Positions 63,401 through 64,000 of a DNA stretch of 64,000 nucleotides are shown piece by piece. The notes under the pieces were generated by a model. The model was given only the letters and a program-made list of their open reading frames with translations. It was not told where the DNA came from and did not search any database. The position numbers and the translations under genes are program-made. Source of the stretch: Zhengitettix transpicula (lineage: Eukaryota > Arthropoda > Insecta > Orthoptera > Tetrigidae). The stretch is taken from NCBI GenBank assembly GCA_037074705.1, contig CM073590.1, positions 44,210,395 to 44,274,394 on the forward strand, written 5' to 3'. Each line of letters opens with the position of its first letter. The first letter of the stretch is position 1.

Positions 63401-63590
63401 TGTTGTTATGTAGACGAGTCTCTAAAAACAGGCACATCCATCAGCACTTATAGTCGATTATATGCTAAGTTACTTTTTGTTTCATGAAAAATACCACTAC
63501 TATCCATAAAACTAAACTGTTTCATTTACATTGTCACAGAAAACAAAAAATAAATAAATGAAAAATTTACTTCCGATTGAAAATTAATAA

Positions 63591-63823
63591 TAATAAAGAC
63601 AGCCAAATACAGACAAAAGAAGTGATAATATAAATACCACAAAACATTTCTGGGTACCTTGTCACTTTTTTTCATATTAAAGAAAAGTTTTGTCAACTGA
63701 CTAGTGCAGTTGTGTCACTCTTGGATCTTCTTAGCATCTGAAGAAAGGGACAAGGATCCCCGAAATGTTGTGTGGTATTTATATGATCACTTCTTTTGCC
63801 TGTATTTGGCTATCTTTCTTATT
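63591..63823. repeat. Foldback repeat with about 72-bp arms
   Basis: The left arm (63591-63662, AAGACAGCCAAATACAGACA through TTCTGGGTACCTTGTC) and the right arm (63748-63823, GACAAGGATCCCCGAAATGT through TTGGCTATCTTTCTTATT) are inverted copies with scattered differences. The spacer is about 85 bases. The right arm contains the phrase CTGAAGAAAGGGACAAGG, similar in style to retroelement 3' ends. A 22-base fragment of the outer arm end recurs at 51226-51247. Confidence 0.8.
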
Positions 63824-64000
63824 ATTAAAAAATAAATAAAATTCAGGTTAGGGAAAAAGTAATAATGTCCAGAATAATATACATAGCTTTAATTAGCTAT
63901 ATTATAGAAGGGATAGTTGTTTAACAATTTAATTTCTTAAAACAGATGTACACAACATCAGTTTAGAGTTTTAAAGAAACTCAATTAAGGTTTTATGCAA

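Noticed and set aside
1..64000. CRISPR-like or bacterial operon organisation
   Set aside because: The repeats are long, diverged and without spacers, no cas-like or operon-like gene sets exist, and the transposons are of eukaryotic type.
1..64000. tRNA or rRNA genes
   Set aside because: I looked for T-loop-type GGTTCGAATCC motifs and rRNA-like blocks. The few partial matches lie in the C-rich repeat (for example near 10588) and lack a matching cloverleaf.

Overview
The window looks like non-genic DNA from the nuclear genome of an insect or other arthropod with a large, repeat-rich genome. The reasons are a strongly AT-rich background, no long intact gene in 64 kb, decayed copies of typical arthropod transposons (mariner, an R1-clade LINE, Ty3/gypsy) and a decayed densovirus insert. 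I could not identify the species. A polyneopteran insect would fit, but that is a guess.

About a quarter of the window is one mosaic repeat family. It consists of C-rich tandem units of roughly 150-310 bp. Best-preserved copies have a fixed head (ACTAGCTGGGTGCCCGG...) and a fixed tail (...ACGAAATTTGGTGAAATTT..., then an ACAT/ACAC microsatellite and TTTATTTATAAGA). Arrays lie at 1-2143 (+), 10331-13350 (-, split by an LTR-like insert), 16557-17995 (+), 19326-21345 (+), 30421-33317 (-), 34089-36040 (+), 46038-50508 (+, one short and one long complete copy) and 56189-58185 (+). A second module of about 1.3 kb follows or replaces the tail in three places (17996-19325; 21346-21362 plus 22278-23365; 58186-58668).

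A family of LTR-like elements of 0.75-1.05 kb ends in TGTAATAA/TTATTACA-type termini, and several copies sit in (TA)n tracts (10890-11639, 21363-22277, 33318-34082, 52533-53576, 53629-54640, 55195-56086). Several carry motifs resembling a tRNA-Lys primer-binding site near their 3' end.

Other mobile-element remains are a mariner pseudogene (14854-15890, -), a 3'-truncated R1-clade LINE (36065-37868, +), a GC-rich island that may be the 5' part of a LINE (41945-43165), a gypsy pol remnant (62242-63400, -) and foldback repeats near the right end.

The most notable locus is 38503-40658, an endogenous densovirus fragment. It has a T-shaped terminal hairpin, a TATA box, a capsid (VP) gene broken by stops and frameshifts, and on the opposite strand what looks like the last 35 codons of a converging non-structural gene. 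The two stop codons face each other across 16 bases, the layout expected of an ambisense densovirus. The insert is bracketed by inverted copies of a host repeat.

Host coding evidence is limited to one good exon candidate (29446-29536, -) and one weak one (61112-61310, -). Neither could be assigned to a protein.
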